64,000 nt of DNA from DASRHK01 sp963776465 (GCA_963776465.1 CAVZMV010000002.1:2046001-2110000); one strand, 5' to 3'. Shown: positions 17,968 to 26,478, counted from the stretch's first letter. The notes: generated from the sequence alone by a model not told the origin. A program made the numbers and translations.

Positions 17968-18930
17968 ATGCCCGATTCAAGCCTGTCTCTTCAGAGCGAC
18001 GCCAAACTGCGCCCGCAGGTTGCATCGGGGCCGGTCACGGTCGTCTTCAACGCCGGTGCCGGCGAGAACGACAAGGTTCAGGCGCGCCAGGTTCTGGAGC
18101 AGGTGCTCACCAGCGCCGGCCGGAGCTATCAGATCGTCGAGCCGACGCCGTCCGATCCGCTCGACCGTCTGTGCGCGCGCGTCGCGGCAGGCGTGGCAGG
18201 CGAGGGCGGCATGCTGGTCGCCGCCGGCGGGGACGGCACCGTCAGCACCGTCGCCGCCGCAGCGCACGCGCATCGCGTGCCGCTGGGCGTGCTGCCGCTT
18301 GGGACGTTCAACTACTTCGCGCGCGAGAACGGCGTGCCGACCGACGTCGAGCCCGCGGCGCGCACGCTGGTCGAGGGCCGCCTCGCCACCGTCGGCGCCG
18401 GCGAAGTCAACGGGCATCTCGTCATCAACAACGCGAGCATCGGCCTCTATACCCACCTGATCCGGCGACGCGAGCAGGACAAGGCGCGCTTCGGCCGCCG
18501 TCGCGTGGTCGCGGCGCTGTCGGCCGCGGGCTCGCTGTTGCGCGGGCAGCGTCCGTTCTCGATCCATCTCGGCGAGGGCGCGGCCTCGAGCAAGGTCCGC
18601 ACCTCGATGCTGTTCGTGGCCTGCAACGCGCTGCAGCTCGACGCGCTGGGGCTCGGCATCGCCAGCTGCTCGCGCGCGGCGATGCTCGGCGTCGTGCTGC
18701 TCAAGCCCACAAGCCTCGCGGAGCGATTGCGCTTGCTGGCGCGCGCGCTGCTGAAGAACCTCGACGAAGACCCGGCGCTCGAATCGTTCTGCGCTGCCGG
18801 ACTGGAGGTGCTCAGCCGCCGCCGCTCGGTCGACGTCGTGGTCGACGGCGAGCTCAAGCGCATGCGCACGCCGCTGGTGTTCCGGTCGCTGCCCGATGCG
18901 CTGCAGGTCGTGGTGCCGCGCGAGCTCTAG
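17968..18930 (+). CDS. Diacylglycerol-kinase/LCB5-type lipid kinase
   Basis: A 320-residue lipid kinase of the DAGK catalytic family. Seen: N-terminal VTVVFNAGAG (residues 23-32), the nucleotide motif GGDGT at 87-91 (LVAAGGDGTVSTVA), PLGVLPLGTFNYFA, and INNASIGLY. It would phosphorylate a lipid alcohol at the membrane face. It is followed after 3 bases by a metallophosphoesterase gene, probably one transcript, and it is divergent from a PAP2 phosphatase. The order suggests a small lipid-phosphate turnover unit; the specific lipid is unknown. Confidence 0.87.
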   Translation: MPDSSLSLQSDAKLRPQVASGPVTVVFNAGAGENDKVQARQVLEQVLTSAGRSYQIVEPTPSDPLDRLCARVAAGVAGEGGMLVAAGGDGTVSTVAAAAHAHRVPLGVLPLGTFNYFARENGVPTDVEPAARTLVEGRLATVGAGEVNGHLVINNASIGLYTHLIRRREQDKARFGRRRVVAALSAAGSLLRGQRPFSIHLGEGAASSKVRTSMLFVACNALQLDALGLGIASCSRAAMLGVVLLKPTSLAERLRLLARALLKNLDEDPALESFCAAGLEVLSRRRSVDVVVDGELKRMRTPLVFRSLPDALQVVVPREL

Positions 18931-18933
18931 GCC

Positions 18934-19797
18934 ATGCGCCTGGTGCAGATCTCGGACACGCACTTCGGCACCGAGCTTCCCGAGGTGATGGCGGCGCTGC
19001 GCCGGGCCGTCGTCGACTTGGCGCCAGAGCTCGTCCTTCTCTGTGGCGACATCACGCAGCGCGCGCGGCCTCCGCAGTTCGCGGCCGCGCGGCGGTTCAT
19101 GGATTCGATGCCGCAGAGCGCGGCGCGGATTGCCATCCCCGGCAACCATGACATGCCGCTGTTCGATCTCTGGGCTCGCGCGTTCTGGCCCTACCGTAAT
19201 TACGAGCGCGCGTTCGGCGCGCGCGAGTCGTCGTGGTCTGCGCATGGCGTGTACGTGCTGGCACTGGACGCCACGCATCAGCTGCGCAAGGACGGCGCGC
19301 TGCCCGAGTCGCGCCTGCGCGCACAGCTTGCCGCCGCGGCAGCGGCGCGAGCGCCGGAAGACCTGTTTATCGTCGCGGCGCACCAGCCTTTGTGGACCGC
19401 GTGGGACCAGGACCGCCGCCGGACACTGCTGCACCGCAAGCAAACCGCGCGGCTGCTCGCCGAAGCGCGCGTCGACCTGGTGCTGAGCGGGCACGTGCAC
19501 GTGCCGCTGATCGAGACCAGCGCCGTCTGCGACGTCGCGCTGCCGTGGCAGTTCGTGCTGTCGGGCTCCGGCACCGCGGTGTCGCATCGCACGCGCGTCG
19601 GCGCACCCAACTCCTTCAACCTCATCGCGTTCGACGGCGCCGAGCTGACGGTCTCGCAGTACGACTACCGGGAATCGGCGTTCGCCTCCGCGCGCAGCGT
19701 GCGCCTGCAGCGAGCGGCGCAGGGATGGACGATCAGCGCTAAAGCAGGTCCTTCACGCTCTCCGACGGACGACACAGCCGCACGCCCTTGGGCGTGA
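18934..19797 (+). CDS. Calcineurin-like metallophosphoesterase
   Basis: A 287-residue two-metal phosphoesterase. Seen: ISDTHFG (Asp8, His10), LLCGDIT (Asp39), PGNHD (70-73), AAHQP (His150) and the late GHVHVP (186-191), giving the full metal ligand set. It lacks a signal peptide. It follows the lipid kinase by 3 bases. The substrate may be a cyclic nucleotide or phosphodiester, as in CpdA-like enzymes, but this cannot be fixed from sequence. Its 3' end overlaps the convergent arsC gene by 59 bases. Confidence 0.85.
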   Translation: MRLVQISDTHFGTELPEVMAALRRAVVDLAPELVLLCGDITQRARPPQFAAARRFMDSMPQSAARIAIPGNHDMPLFDLWARAFWPYRNYERAFGARESSWSAHGVYVLALDATHQLRKDGALPESRLRAQLAAAAAARAPEDLFIVAAHQPLWTAWDQDRRRTLLHRKQTARLLAEARVDLVLSGHVHVPLIETSAVCDVALPWQFVLSGSGTAVSHRTRVGAPNSFNLIAFDGAELTVSQYDYRESAFASARSVRLQRAAQGWTISAKAGPSRSPTDDTAARPWA

Positions 19798-20090
19798 TCA
19801 CGATCGGCCGATTGATCAGGACCGGGTGCTCCAGCATCGCGTCCAGGATCCGCGCGTCGGTGACCGCGGGGTCCTTCAGCCCCAGGCTCTCGCACAGGGG
19901 CTCCTTCTCCCGCAGCAGGTTGCGGATGCCGCCGGCCTTCTTGCCGAAGGCGGCCAGCTCCTGGCGTGACGGCGGCGTCTTCAGGGTACTCGATGACCCT
20001 GGGCTCGTGGCCCGCGGCGCGGATCAGCTCCAGCGTGTTGCGGGAGGTGCCGCATTTGGGGTTGTGGTAGATCGTGATGTCGGTAGCCAT
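19739..20090 (-). CDS. arsC: Glutaredoxin-dependent arsenate reductase-like protein (frameshifted)
   Basis: An ArsC/Spx-fold protein, 116 residues when repaired, which reduces arsenate using a single Cys. Seen: N-terminal ITIYHNPKCGTSRNTLELI with the catalytic Cys, then a frame change in a GGG run at 19984-19986 (top strand); removing one base gives EYLKTPPSRQELAAFGKKAGG and later RPIVI, ending SVKDLL. The total then divides exactly by three. It overlaps the end of the metallophosphoesterase gene, tail to tail. A plain ArsC reading is favoured over YfgD-type by size only slightly; no arsenic operon is nearby. Confidence 0.82.
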
Positions 20091-20136
20091 GTCGTGGAAT
20101 GGGTCGTGGTCACTGCCGGTAGGATAAGGGCCGACC

Positions 20137-22572
20137 ATGAGCCTTCATAGCCGGATCTTCGCGCCTCTCGCACTGACGCTGCTGCTCAGCGGCTGCGGCA
20201 GCTCGTCCCCTGTGGGTGGAGCAATCGGCGGCGGCCCGGGTACGGGCAGCGGCGCCGTCGAGATCCGCCGCACCGAATACGGCGTGGTGCACGTCAAGGC
20301 GAATGACTACGAGGGCATCGGCTACGGCTACGCCTACGCGTTCGCCGAGGACAACCTCTGCGTCATCGCCGAGAGCTACGTCACCGTCAACGGCGAGCGC
20401 AGCAAGTACTTCGGCCCGGACCAGAGCTGGCCGTTCTACGCCAACACCACGGTCAACAACAACCTCGACTCCGACTTCTTCTTCAAGCTGCTGATCGCCG
20501 AGCAGCGCGTCGAGAAGCTGCTGGCGCTGCCGCCGCCCAACGGGCCGCTGCCCGGCGTGCGCGAGCTGGTGCGCGGTTACGTTGCCGGCTACAACCGCTA
20601 TCTGGCGGACGTGGGCGTCGAGCATCTGCCCGATCCCACCTGCCGCGGCGCGGCGTGGGTGCGGCCGATCACCGAGCTCGACGTCTATCGCCGCTTCTAC
20701 GAGCTGGCGCTGCTGGCCTCGTCGGGTGTCGCCATCGAGGGCATCGGCGCGGCGCAGCCGCCGCCGCCGGGGAAAGCGATGCCGCAGGCGAAGACGCCGG
20801 AAGAGGTCGCGCGCAGCATCGGCGACGTGTGGAGCGAGATCCAGATCGGCAGCAACGCCATCGCGCTCGGCGGCGAGGCGACGGCCAACGGACGCGGCAT
20901 GATCCTCGGCAACCCGCACTTCCCCTGGACCGGATCGGAGCGCTTCTACCAGGCGCACCTGACGATTCCCGGGGTGATGGACGTGACCGGCGCGACGCTG
21001 TTCGGCGCGCCGATCGTCGTGATCGGCCATACGCGCGGCCTTGCGTGGAGTCACACGGTGTCGAGCGCCTGGCGCTTCACGCCGTATCAGCTCACGCTCG
21101 TGCCCGGCGATCCGACGTCGTATCTCGTCGACGGCATGCCGGAGCCGATGACGGCGACGCCGCTGACCGTCGACGTGCTGGACGTCGAAGGCGGGATCAG
21201 CCCGGTGACGCGCACGCTCTACGGCACGCGATGGGGCCCGGTGTTCACCAGCATCCTCGGGCTGCCGGTGTTCCCGTGGACGCCGCTGGTCGCGCACGCG
21301 CTCGCCGACGTCAACGCTGCGAACTTCCGCTTCGTGAACCACTTCTTCGAGACCGATCGCGCGCAGTCGACGGCCGATCTGCACGCGGTGCTCAAGGCCA
21401 ACCAGGGCGTGCCGTGGGTGAACACGATCGCCGCCGACAGCGAGGGCTACGCCTTCTACGCAGATCTGTCCGTGGTGCCCAACGTGCCCGACGACAAGGC
21501 GATCTCCTGCGCCGGCGTGCTCGGCCTGGCGACGTTCAACGTGCTGGGACTTCCCGTGCTCGACGGCGCGCGCAGCGTCTGCGCCTGGAACAACGACGCC
21601 GACGCGATCCAGCCCGGCACGATCGGCCCGTCGAAGATGCCGCAGCTCATCCGCCGCGACTACGTGGAGAACTCCAACGACAGCCACTGGCTGTCCAATC
21701 CGGATCAGCCGCTGGAAGGCTTCATGCGCGTCGTCGGCGACGAGCGCGTCGAGCGGCGCATGCGCACGCGCCTCGGGCTGGTGATGATCCAGGAGCAGCT
21801 GGCCAGCGGCAGGTTCACGCGCCAGGATCTGCAGGACCTGCTGTTCAGCGATCGTCACTACGCGGCAGAGCTCTGGCTCGACACGCTGGTGCCGTTCTGC
21901 CGATTGCTGCCGGTCGTGGTCGGCACTGTGGGGCCGGTCGTCGTCGGCGACGCCTGCGACGTGCTCGCCGCCTGGGACCGCACCGATCGGCTCGACTCGC
22001 CCGGCGCGCCGCTGTTCCGCCGCTTCGGCCAGAACCTATCGCTGCAGACGATCCCCACGGGCAGCTCCTCGAACGTCGGCGCCTTCGTCGACGTGTGGAC
22101 CGTGCCGTTCGATCCGGACGATCCGGTGCACACGCCCGCCGGGCTCAACATCGCCAATCCGCACGTGCAGCTTGCGCTCGCCGACGCGATCGCCGACCTG
22201 CGGGGCGCGAATCTGCCGCTCGATGCCACGCTGCGCATGTCCGCGGGCGAGCCGCGCGGCGCGGAGATCATCCCGATCCACGGCGGGCCTGGCGACCTCG
22301 GTGTGTTCAACGCCATCAACAACCCCTGGGTGGCGGGGCAGGGTTGGCCCGACGTGCAGCAAGGCTCGAGCTTCATCCAGGTCGTTTCGTTCGACGGCGA
22401 CGACTGCCCCGACGCGCGCACGATCCTCACCTACTCGCAGAGCTCCAATCCGGAGTCGCCGTACTTCGCCGACCAGACGCGGCTGTATTCCGAGAGCGGC
22501 TGGAAGGAATCGCGCTTCTGCGAGGAAGAAATCGCGGGGCACGTGGTGTCGACCAGGACGCTTGCGCGATAG
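20137..22572 (+). CDS. Penicillin acylase family (AHL-acylase-like) lipoprotein
   Basis: An 811-residue N-terminal-nucleophile hydrolase made as a pro-enzyme. Seen: signal and lipobox LLLSGC (Cys20), the alpha chain up to about 238, then IGSNAIALGG with the probable nucleophile Ser239, created by autocleavage, and NGRGMILGNPHFPW as in PvdQ/QuiP and aculeacin-type acylases. A Gly-rich linker (GGGPGTGSG) follows the lipid Cys. It would hydrolyse an amide, such as an acyl-homoserine lactone or a cyclic lipopeptide tail, at the outer envelope. The next gene starts 8 bases later, so they are probably co-transcribed. Substrate unknown; beta-lactam is unlikely. Confidence 0.87.
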   Translation: MSLHSRIFAPLALTLLLSGCGSSSPVGGAIGGGPGTGSGAVEIRRTEYGVVHVKANDYEGIGYGYAYAFAEDNLCVIAESYVTVNGERSKYFGPDQSWPFYANTTVNNNLDSDFFFKLLIAEQRVEKLLALPPPNGPLPGVRELVRGYVAGYNRYLADVGVEHLPDPTCRGAAWVRPITELDVYRRFYELALLASSGVAIEGIGAAQPPPPGKAMPQAKTPEEVARSIGDVWSEIQIGSNAIALGGEATANGRGMILGNPHFPWTGSERFYQAHLTIPGVMDVTGATLFGAPIVVIGHTRGLAWSHTVSSAWRFTPYQLTLVPGDPTSYLVDGMPEPMTATPLTVDVLDVEGGISPVTRTLYGTRWGPVFTSILGLPVFPWTPLVAHALADVNAANFRFVNHFFETDRAQSTADLHAVLKANQGVPWVNTIAADSEGYAFYADLSVVPNVPDDKAISCAGVLGLATFNVLGLPVLDGARSVCAWNNDADAIQPGTIGPSKMPQLIRRDYVENSNDSHWLSNPDQPLEGFMRVVGDERVERRMRTRLGLVMIQEQLASGRFTRQDLQDLLFSDRHYAAELWLDTLVPFCRLLPVVVGTVGPVVVGDACDVLAAWDRTDRLDSPGAPLFRRFGQNLSLQTIPTGSSSNVGAFVDVWTVPFDPDDPVHTPAGLNIANPHVQLALADAIADLRGANLPLDATLRMSAGEPRGAEIIPIHGGPGDLGVFNAINNPWVAGQGWPDVQQGSSFIQVVSFDGDDCPDARTILTYSQSSNPESPYFADQTRLYSESGWKESRFCEEEIAGHVVSTRTLAR

Positions 22573-22580
22573 AGCACCAG

Positions 22581-23441
22581 ATGACGACCCGCCAAGCGTC
22601 GGCGTTCCTCGGCCACGGCAGCCCGATGAACGCGCTGGAGACCAACCGCTACACCTCCGTGTGGCGCTCGCTCGGCGAGCGCGTGCCACGGCCGCGCGCG
22701 ATCCTCGTGGTCTCCGCGCACTGGCACGTCGGCTATACCGCAGTGACCGCGATGGAGCGGCCGCGCACGATCCATGACTTCTTCGGTTTCCCGCAGGCCT
22801 TGTTCGACGTGCAGTACGCCGCGCCCGGTGATCCGGCCGTTGCCGCCGAGATCGCGGAGATCGCAAAGCCCACGCACGTCGGCATGGATCGCGACGGCTG
22901 GGGACTGGATCATGGGACCTGGTCGGTGCTCGTGCACGCGTTCCCGAAAGCCGACGTCCCGGTGCTGCAGCTGTCGATGAACGCGCAGCGCCCGTTCGAG
23001 TGGCACGTGGAGCTCGGCGCGCAGCTCGCGCCGCTGCGCGAGCGCGGGATCATGGTCATCGGCAGCGGCAACGTCGTCCACAACCTGCGCGCGCTCGACT
23101 GGGGAAGTCCGGAAGGCGCCTTCGACTGGGCGCGCCGCTTCGGCGACGCTGCGACCGCGCTGATGACCGAGCGACCCGCGGACGTGGTGTCGCTGCGCGA
23201 GCATCCCGATTTCCAGCGCGCGGTGCCGACCGACGAGCACTTCCTGCCGCTTCTCTACATCGCCGGCATGGCGCGGGCGGCAGGGCGTCCGCTCAAAGTG
23301 CTCGCGGATGGATACGCGATGGGGTCGCTGTCGATGGCCTGCTACGGCCTCGATGCGGAGTGCCCCACAACTGACGACCGACGCCCGGCGGCCGCGGTCC
23401 CGGATGCGGGCCCGGTGCCGGCGGAGGACACCAATACCTAG
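22581..23441 (+). CDS. LigB-type extradiol dioxygenase (DODA/YgiD family)
   Basis: A 286-residue class III extradiol dioxygenase of the 4,5-DOPA dioxygenase/YgiD group. Seen: N-terminal FLGHGSPMNAL with a metal-binding His, ILVVSAHWHV with two more, GLDHGTWSVL and IGSGNVVHNL. It begins 8 bases after the acylase stop. A metal-dependent ring-cleaving role on a catechol is expected from the family, but YgiD-like proteins are mostly uncharacterised. The last 20 residues (PTTDDRRPAAAVPDAG...) look disordered. Convergent with the next gene after 12 bases. Confidence 0.88.
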   Translation: MTTRQASAFLGHGSPMNALETNRYTSVWRSLGERVPRPRAILVVSAHWHVGYTAVTAMERPRTIHDFFGFPQALFDVQYAAPGDPAVAAEIAEIAKPTHVGMDRDGWGLDHGTWSVLVHAFPKADVPVLQLSMNAQRPFEWHVELGAQLAPLRERGIMVIGSGNVVHNLRALDWGSPEGAFDWARRFGDAATALMTERPADVVSLREHPDFQRAVPTDEHFLPLLYIAGMARAAGRPLKVLADGYAMGSLSMACYGLDAECPTTDDRRPAAAVPDAGPVPAEDTNT

Positions 23442-23453
23442 AGTCGGCCCTCG

Positions 23454-24401
23454 TTACGGCGCGAGCTTTATGTCCGTGCCGTCGGGGAACAGCGCGGCTG
23501 CGGCGGCGTCGTAGTAGTCCTTGCAGCTTCCGCCGACGTCGCAGATGAAGGCTGCGTAGACCCGATAGGTACCGTCCGGCAGCCCTTCCCAGAACCGCTC
23601 CGCAGCCAAGAGCGAGGTGTTGAGCCCGGGTCGCTGCCCGGATGGGGTCTGGAAACATTCTCCGCCGCCGCCAGCGAGGGGATCGATGTTGCTCAGGCAG
23701 ACGCCCGCGTAAGAAACTCCGGAGAGATCATCGGCGACGTCAAGCTTGATACGCGCGACCGGATGCGGCGCCGAGCGGTGCACGATCCCGGTCCGGATCG
23801 TTCCCTTGACGATGTTCGGCCGCGCGAAGTCCGGCTGATGCGTGTTGATCACCTCGAAGCTGCGGTTGGCGAAGCCGGGGATCGCGTCGCCACCCCAGCC
23901 ATAGCTGCAGTCGGCATTGTTGTCGAGCTGCACGTCGTCGAGCGTCCAGGTGCCCGGCTCGGAATAGAAGCCGAACCGCTGCGGGTAGCCGATGACGATG
24001 GTGCCGCTCTCGGGCTCGGCCTGCGTGCGGTACGCGATGAGCTTCTCCTGCTGGCCCGAAGGTGAGCGGAACGTCAGCCACGCCGACGACAAGCCGCTCA
24101 CGTCGGTCTGGAACGCGAGCTTCACCCGCATGGCGGCCGGCAAGCGCCCGACGTCGATGGTCAGCGGCGGCAGGAGCTCGCCGGAGACGAGATCGATGCT
24201 GCACGGTACGTCCGCTTGCGCTGCCTTCGGCGCGGTGCGAGCGCTCAGCGGCTGGCCCCGCTCGGCGCGGGCACGGGCGACCGGGCTCCGTACGTATTGC
24301 CGCATCTCGTCACGATCGCGGAAGACGAATCCGGACGCGAGCGCGTCCTGCGCGATGAGAAGCGCCGCAGCCGCGGCGCAGGCCTGGATCGGTGTGCTCA
24401 T
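23454..24401 (-). CDS. Secreted protein of unknown function
   Basis: A 315-residue protein I do not recognise. Seen: a signal peptide (MSTPIQACAAAAALLIAQDALASG, cleavage near residue 24), then a mostly beta-rich body with paired Cys (VPCSID, ADCSYGW, VCLSN, ECFQT, ICDVGGSCKD), compatible with disulphides in the periplasm. One segment, GTWTLDDVQLDNNADCSYGWGGD, looks like the end of a jelly-roll or carbohydrate-binding type sheet, but this is weak. The ATG is chosen because GGGGGG precedes it; a longer frame to 24509 has no ribosome site. No conserved catalytic motif seen. Confidence 0.7.
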   Translation of the reverse strand: MSTPIQACAAAAALLIAQDALASGFVFRDRDEMRQYVRSPVARARAERGQPLSARTAPKAAQADVPCSIDLVSGELLPPLTIDVGRLPAAMRVKLAFQTDVSGLSSAWLTFRSPSGQQEKLIAYRTQAEPESGTIVIGYPQRFGFYSEPGTWTLDDVQLDNNADCSYGWGGDAIPGFANRSFEVINTHQPDFARPNIVKGTIRTGIVHRSAPHPVARIKLDVADDLSGVSYAGVCLSNIDPLAGGGGECFQTPSGQRPGLNTSLLAAERFWEGLPDGTYRVYAAFICDVGGSCKDYYDAAAAALFPDGTDIKLAP

Positions 24402-24510
24402 GGTTCCCCCCGGAACGTTCGCGCTATCGTGCGCGTTGGCCGCAGTGTAACCGAGGGGCGCATGAAACGATTCCTGGTTCTCGTCTTCATCCATTGCTCC
24501 TGATCGCAAG

Positions 24511-24867
24511 ATGCGACTTCGCTTTGGCTCCCGCGGTGATCATCGACAAGCCGCCATCCACCTCGTCGTGGTGGATGCCTTCCGGCTCGGAGACCTGGTC
24601 CGAGCGAAAGGGCAGGCGCTGTGCCGTCCGGCCTTGCCGAACCTCGCAGCGCTGCTGCGTCAGGTAGTCGATGAAGATGCGCGCTGGTGCGACGCGTGCA
24701 TCGATCAGATGGAGCGCATCCGCGCGCGGCGCCACGTCGAGCTGCCGGAGTCGTCGGGCCTTCGCGCGGGTGATCTGATCCGCCGGTTGCGCCAGGCGCG
24801 CGAGCAGGCGCGGCCACCACGCGAGCGTCGCAGCGTGCGCGACATCACGAAGATGTCGGTGAAGTGA
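24511..24867 (+). CDS. Small hypothetical protein, doubtful
   Basis: A 118-codon frame with GC-rich third positions, the only coding-like reading in 24402-24878. The product is charged and helical, with a WCDACIDQM pair of cysteines near residue 60 and an Arg-rich tail (RRLRQAREQARPP). No family is recognised. A 13-codon frame starting at 24462 (MKRFLVLVFIH) looks like the start of a signal peptide that may have been cut off by a frame change, so the true gene could begin there. The bottom-strand readings here have no homology I can see. Confidence 0.35.
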   Translation: MRLRFGSRGDHRQAAIHLVVVDAFRLGDLVRAKGQALCRPALPNLAALLRQVVDEDARWCDACIDQMERIRARRHVELPESSGLRAGDLIRRLRQAREQARPPRERRSVRDITKMSVK

Positions 24868-24878
24868 GGGGCGGGTGG

Positions 24879-25376
24879 CTATCCGCCGAGCAACTCGGCA
24901 AGCAGTTCGTCGAGCTGTCCAAACGTCTCGTGCGTCGCTTCCTGCGCACCGGTGCCGGCTGCGTCGAGCGCTTCCTTCGTGGGATACAGCTCGCTCATGA
25001 CGAGCAGCGTCTTGCCGTCGCGCTCTTCGAAGGTCACGGTGGTAACGGATCCCGCGTCGCCGCTTTCCTCGTTCGTCCAGACTATGCGCTGGTTCGGCAC
25101 GACCTCGAGGTACTTGCCGAAGAACGCCATCGGCTTCGCAGGATCGTCGCCGAACACCAGCCGGTATTTGCCGCCGGTGCGCACGTCCAGCTCGCACGAG
25201 CGAAGTGTCATGCCCATGGAGCGGGGCACCCACCACCTCTTGAACAACTCGGGCTGGGACCACGCCTGGAACACGAGGCGTGCGGGCGCGTCGAACGTCC
25301 GCGTGACGAAAACCTCGCGCTCCGACTTCTTCTGCACCGTGGTGCGCCGAGATTCACTTTCTTTTCTTGCGACCAC
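24879..25376 (-). CDS. SRPBCC/AHSA1-domain protein
   Basis: A 165-residue START-like (AHSA1) protein. Seen: VTRTFDAPARLVFQAWSQPELFKRWW near the start, KYRLVFGD, GKYLEVVPNQRIVWTNE and TVTFEERDGKTLL, the normal order of an AHSA1 fold with a hydrophobic pocket. Start is GTG at 25376 with AGGAGA upstream, overlapping the ArsR gene by 23 bases; another GTG at 25337 lacks a ribosome site. ArsR/AHSA1 pairs are common and the regulator normally controls both. The ligand is unknown. Confidence 0.85.
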   Translation of the reverse strand: MVARKESESRRTTVQKKSEREVFVTRTFDAPARLVFQAWSQPELFKRWWVPRSMGMTLRSCELDVRTGGKYRLVFGDDPAKPMAFFGKYLEVVPNQRIVWTNEESGDAGSVTTVTFEERDGKTLLVMSELYPTKEALDAAGTGAQEATHETFGQLDELLAELLGG

Positions 25377-25719
25377 GGGTCTTCTCCTGTCGTTTGAGCT
25401 CGTCGATGACGCCGTCCAGCGCTTCGAAGCGCGCGTCCCAAACCCGGCGGTAACGCGCGATCCACTCCATTTCCTCCTCAAGTCGGCACGTGCCGATGCG
25501 GCACGTGCGCACGCGTCCGACCTTTTCGGTGGTCACGAGGCCGGCGAGCTCGAGCACGCCGACGTGCTTCTTCATGCCCGTGAGCGTCATTTGGAACTTC
25601 TCGGCGAGGTCGGTGATGGACGCATCGCCGCGTGCGAGCTGGTCGAGGACGCCACGGCGGGTGGCGTCGGCGAGGGCAGCGAAGGAGGCGTTGAAATGGG
25701 CGGCGCAATGCTGAACCAT
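25354..25719 (-). CDS. ArsR-family transcriptional regulator
   Basis: A 121-residue winged-helix repressor of the type paired with SRPBCC proteins. Seen: FAALADATRRGVLDQLARGDASITDLAEKF (helix-turn-helix entry), MTLTGMKKHVGVLELAGLVTTEKVGRVR (recognition helix and wing), and a basic tail (RGRKKRK). It lacks the metal-binding Cys motif of true ArsR, so it may answer to a small molecule or only autoregulate. The start ATG at 25719 lies inside an 18-bp palindrome. It is translationally coupled to the SRPBCC gene. Confidence 0.87.
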   Translation of the reverse strand: MVQHCAAHFNASFAALADATRRGVLDQLARGDASITDLAEKFQMTLTGMKKHVGVLELAGLVTTEKVGRVRTCRIGTCRLEEEMEWIARYRRVWDARFEALDGVIDELKRQEKTRGRKKRK

Positions 25720-25728
25720 ATGGTTCAG
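25711..25728. promoter_or_regulatory. 18-bp palindromic operator over the ArsR start codon
   Basis: CTGAACCATATGGTTCAG is a perfect 18-bp palindrome. Its central CATATG contains the ArsR start codon on the bottom strand. It is very likely the autoregulatory site of the ArsR gene; binding would also block initiation. Confidence 0.65.
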
Positions 25729-25818
25729 TATGGCGGAGTCGACGGCGGGTACGCAAGGGCATCTCAACTCGCCTTCCCAGCCGCCATCAACGGCGGGTAT
25801 TGGTCGGAACCAGCTTCG

Positions 25819-26298
25819 CTACCGCTTCGGCATCCGCGCCGGCAGCAACCCCGCCGCCCTGATGCCGGCCTCGGCGCAAGCCGCGTCGTCCTGGGGCGCT
25901 TCGCCGGAGACACCGACCGCGCCGATGAACTGACCTTCGGGTGAGAACACCGGGATGCCGCCCGCGACGGTTGCAACGTGCGCGGCGCGTGCGAAGCCCG
26001 GCGTCTCTTTCGCGGCGCCTTCCATGTCCCTGGTCGAGAAGCGCCACGCCGCCGCCGCTTCTGCTTTCTGCATCGCAAAATCCATCACGCCGAAAGCGTT
26101 GCCTTCCATCCGCAGCGACGCGACCACGTGTCCGCCGTCATCGTAGACGGCGATCGCGTGGCTCTGTTTCTTCGCGGCCGCGTGCTCGGCGCAGCCATGG
26201 ACGATCTGCGTCGCTTGAGCGGCGGTCAGGGCGGCAAGGGCAGGCAAGGTGGTGAAGCACGTCGCCAAGGCAATGGCGGGTATGGATATACGAGTCAT
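25819..26298 (-). CDS. Secreted DUF336/GlcG-HbpS-like protein
   Basis: A 159-residue protein of the DUF336 group (GlcG, HbpS). Seen: a signal peptide ending LPALAALT near residue 23, then AVYDDGGHVVASLRMEGN, MDFAMQKAEAAAAWRFSTRDME and the typical GGIPVFSPEGQFIGAVGVSG, EAPQDDAACAEAGI tail. Some relatives bind haem or a small ligand; the exported form here fits a periplasmic binding role. It starts 180 bases from the divergent amidohydrolase gene, with GGAG upstream of the ATG. Confidence 0.82.
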   Translation of the reverse strand: MTRISIPAIALATCFTTLPALAALTAAQATQIVHGCAEHAAAKKQSHAIAVYDDGGHVVASLRMEGNAFGVMDFAMQKAEAAAAWRFSTRDMEGAAKETPGFARAAHVATVAGGIPVFSPEGQFIGAVGVSGEAPQDDAACAEAGIRAAGLLPARMPKR

Positions 26299-26319
26299 GG
26301 CGCTCCTCCGTCAGGGTTC

Positions 26320-26336
26320 GGCGCGCATGGCGCGCC
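26320..26336. repeat. Short GC-rich hairpin
   Basis: GGCGCGC-ATG-GCGCGCC, seven-base arms and a three-base loop, between the DUF336 gene and the amidohydrolase, followed by CCTACA. It resembles dispersed REP-type elements. The rest of the 180-base gap shows nothing clear. Confidence 0.4.
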
Positions 26337-26478
26337 CTACATCGGAGTTGGATGGCTGAGGACGAAGAAAGGTTGGGGCCGGCGCAATTTCGAGAACGCC
26401 TTCCCGTAACTCACCCTTTTGCAGCAGGCAGGCACAGGCGATAAAGCCTGTAATTGCACGAGTTTTGAGGAGACCCGC

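Noticed and set aside
20137..22572. A beta-lactam acylase or antibiotic gene cluster
   Set aside because: The fold is shared by AHL and lipopeptide acylases and no biosynthetic genes are nearby.
20655..23441. A 928-codon frame over the acylase and dioxygenase
   Set aside because: The first two thirds are a shadow of the acylase; only 22581 onward has family motifs.
24487..25263. A bottom-strand frame of 258 codons
   Set aside because: Its first half is a shadow of the SRPBCC gene and the rest has no recognisable family; the top-strand frame at 24511 looks slightly better.
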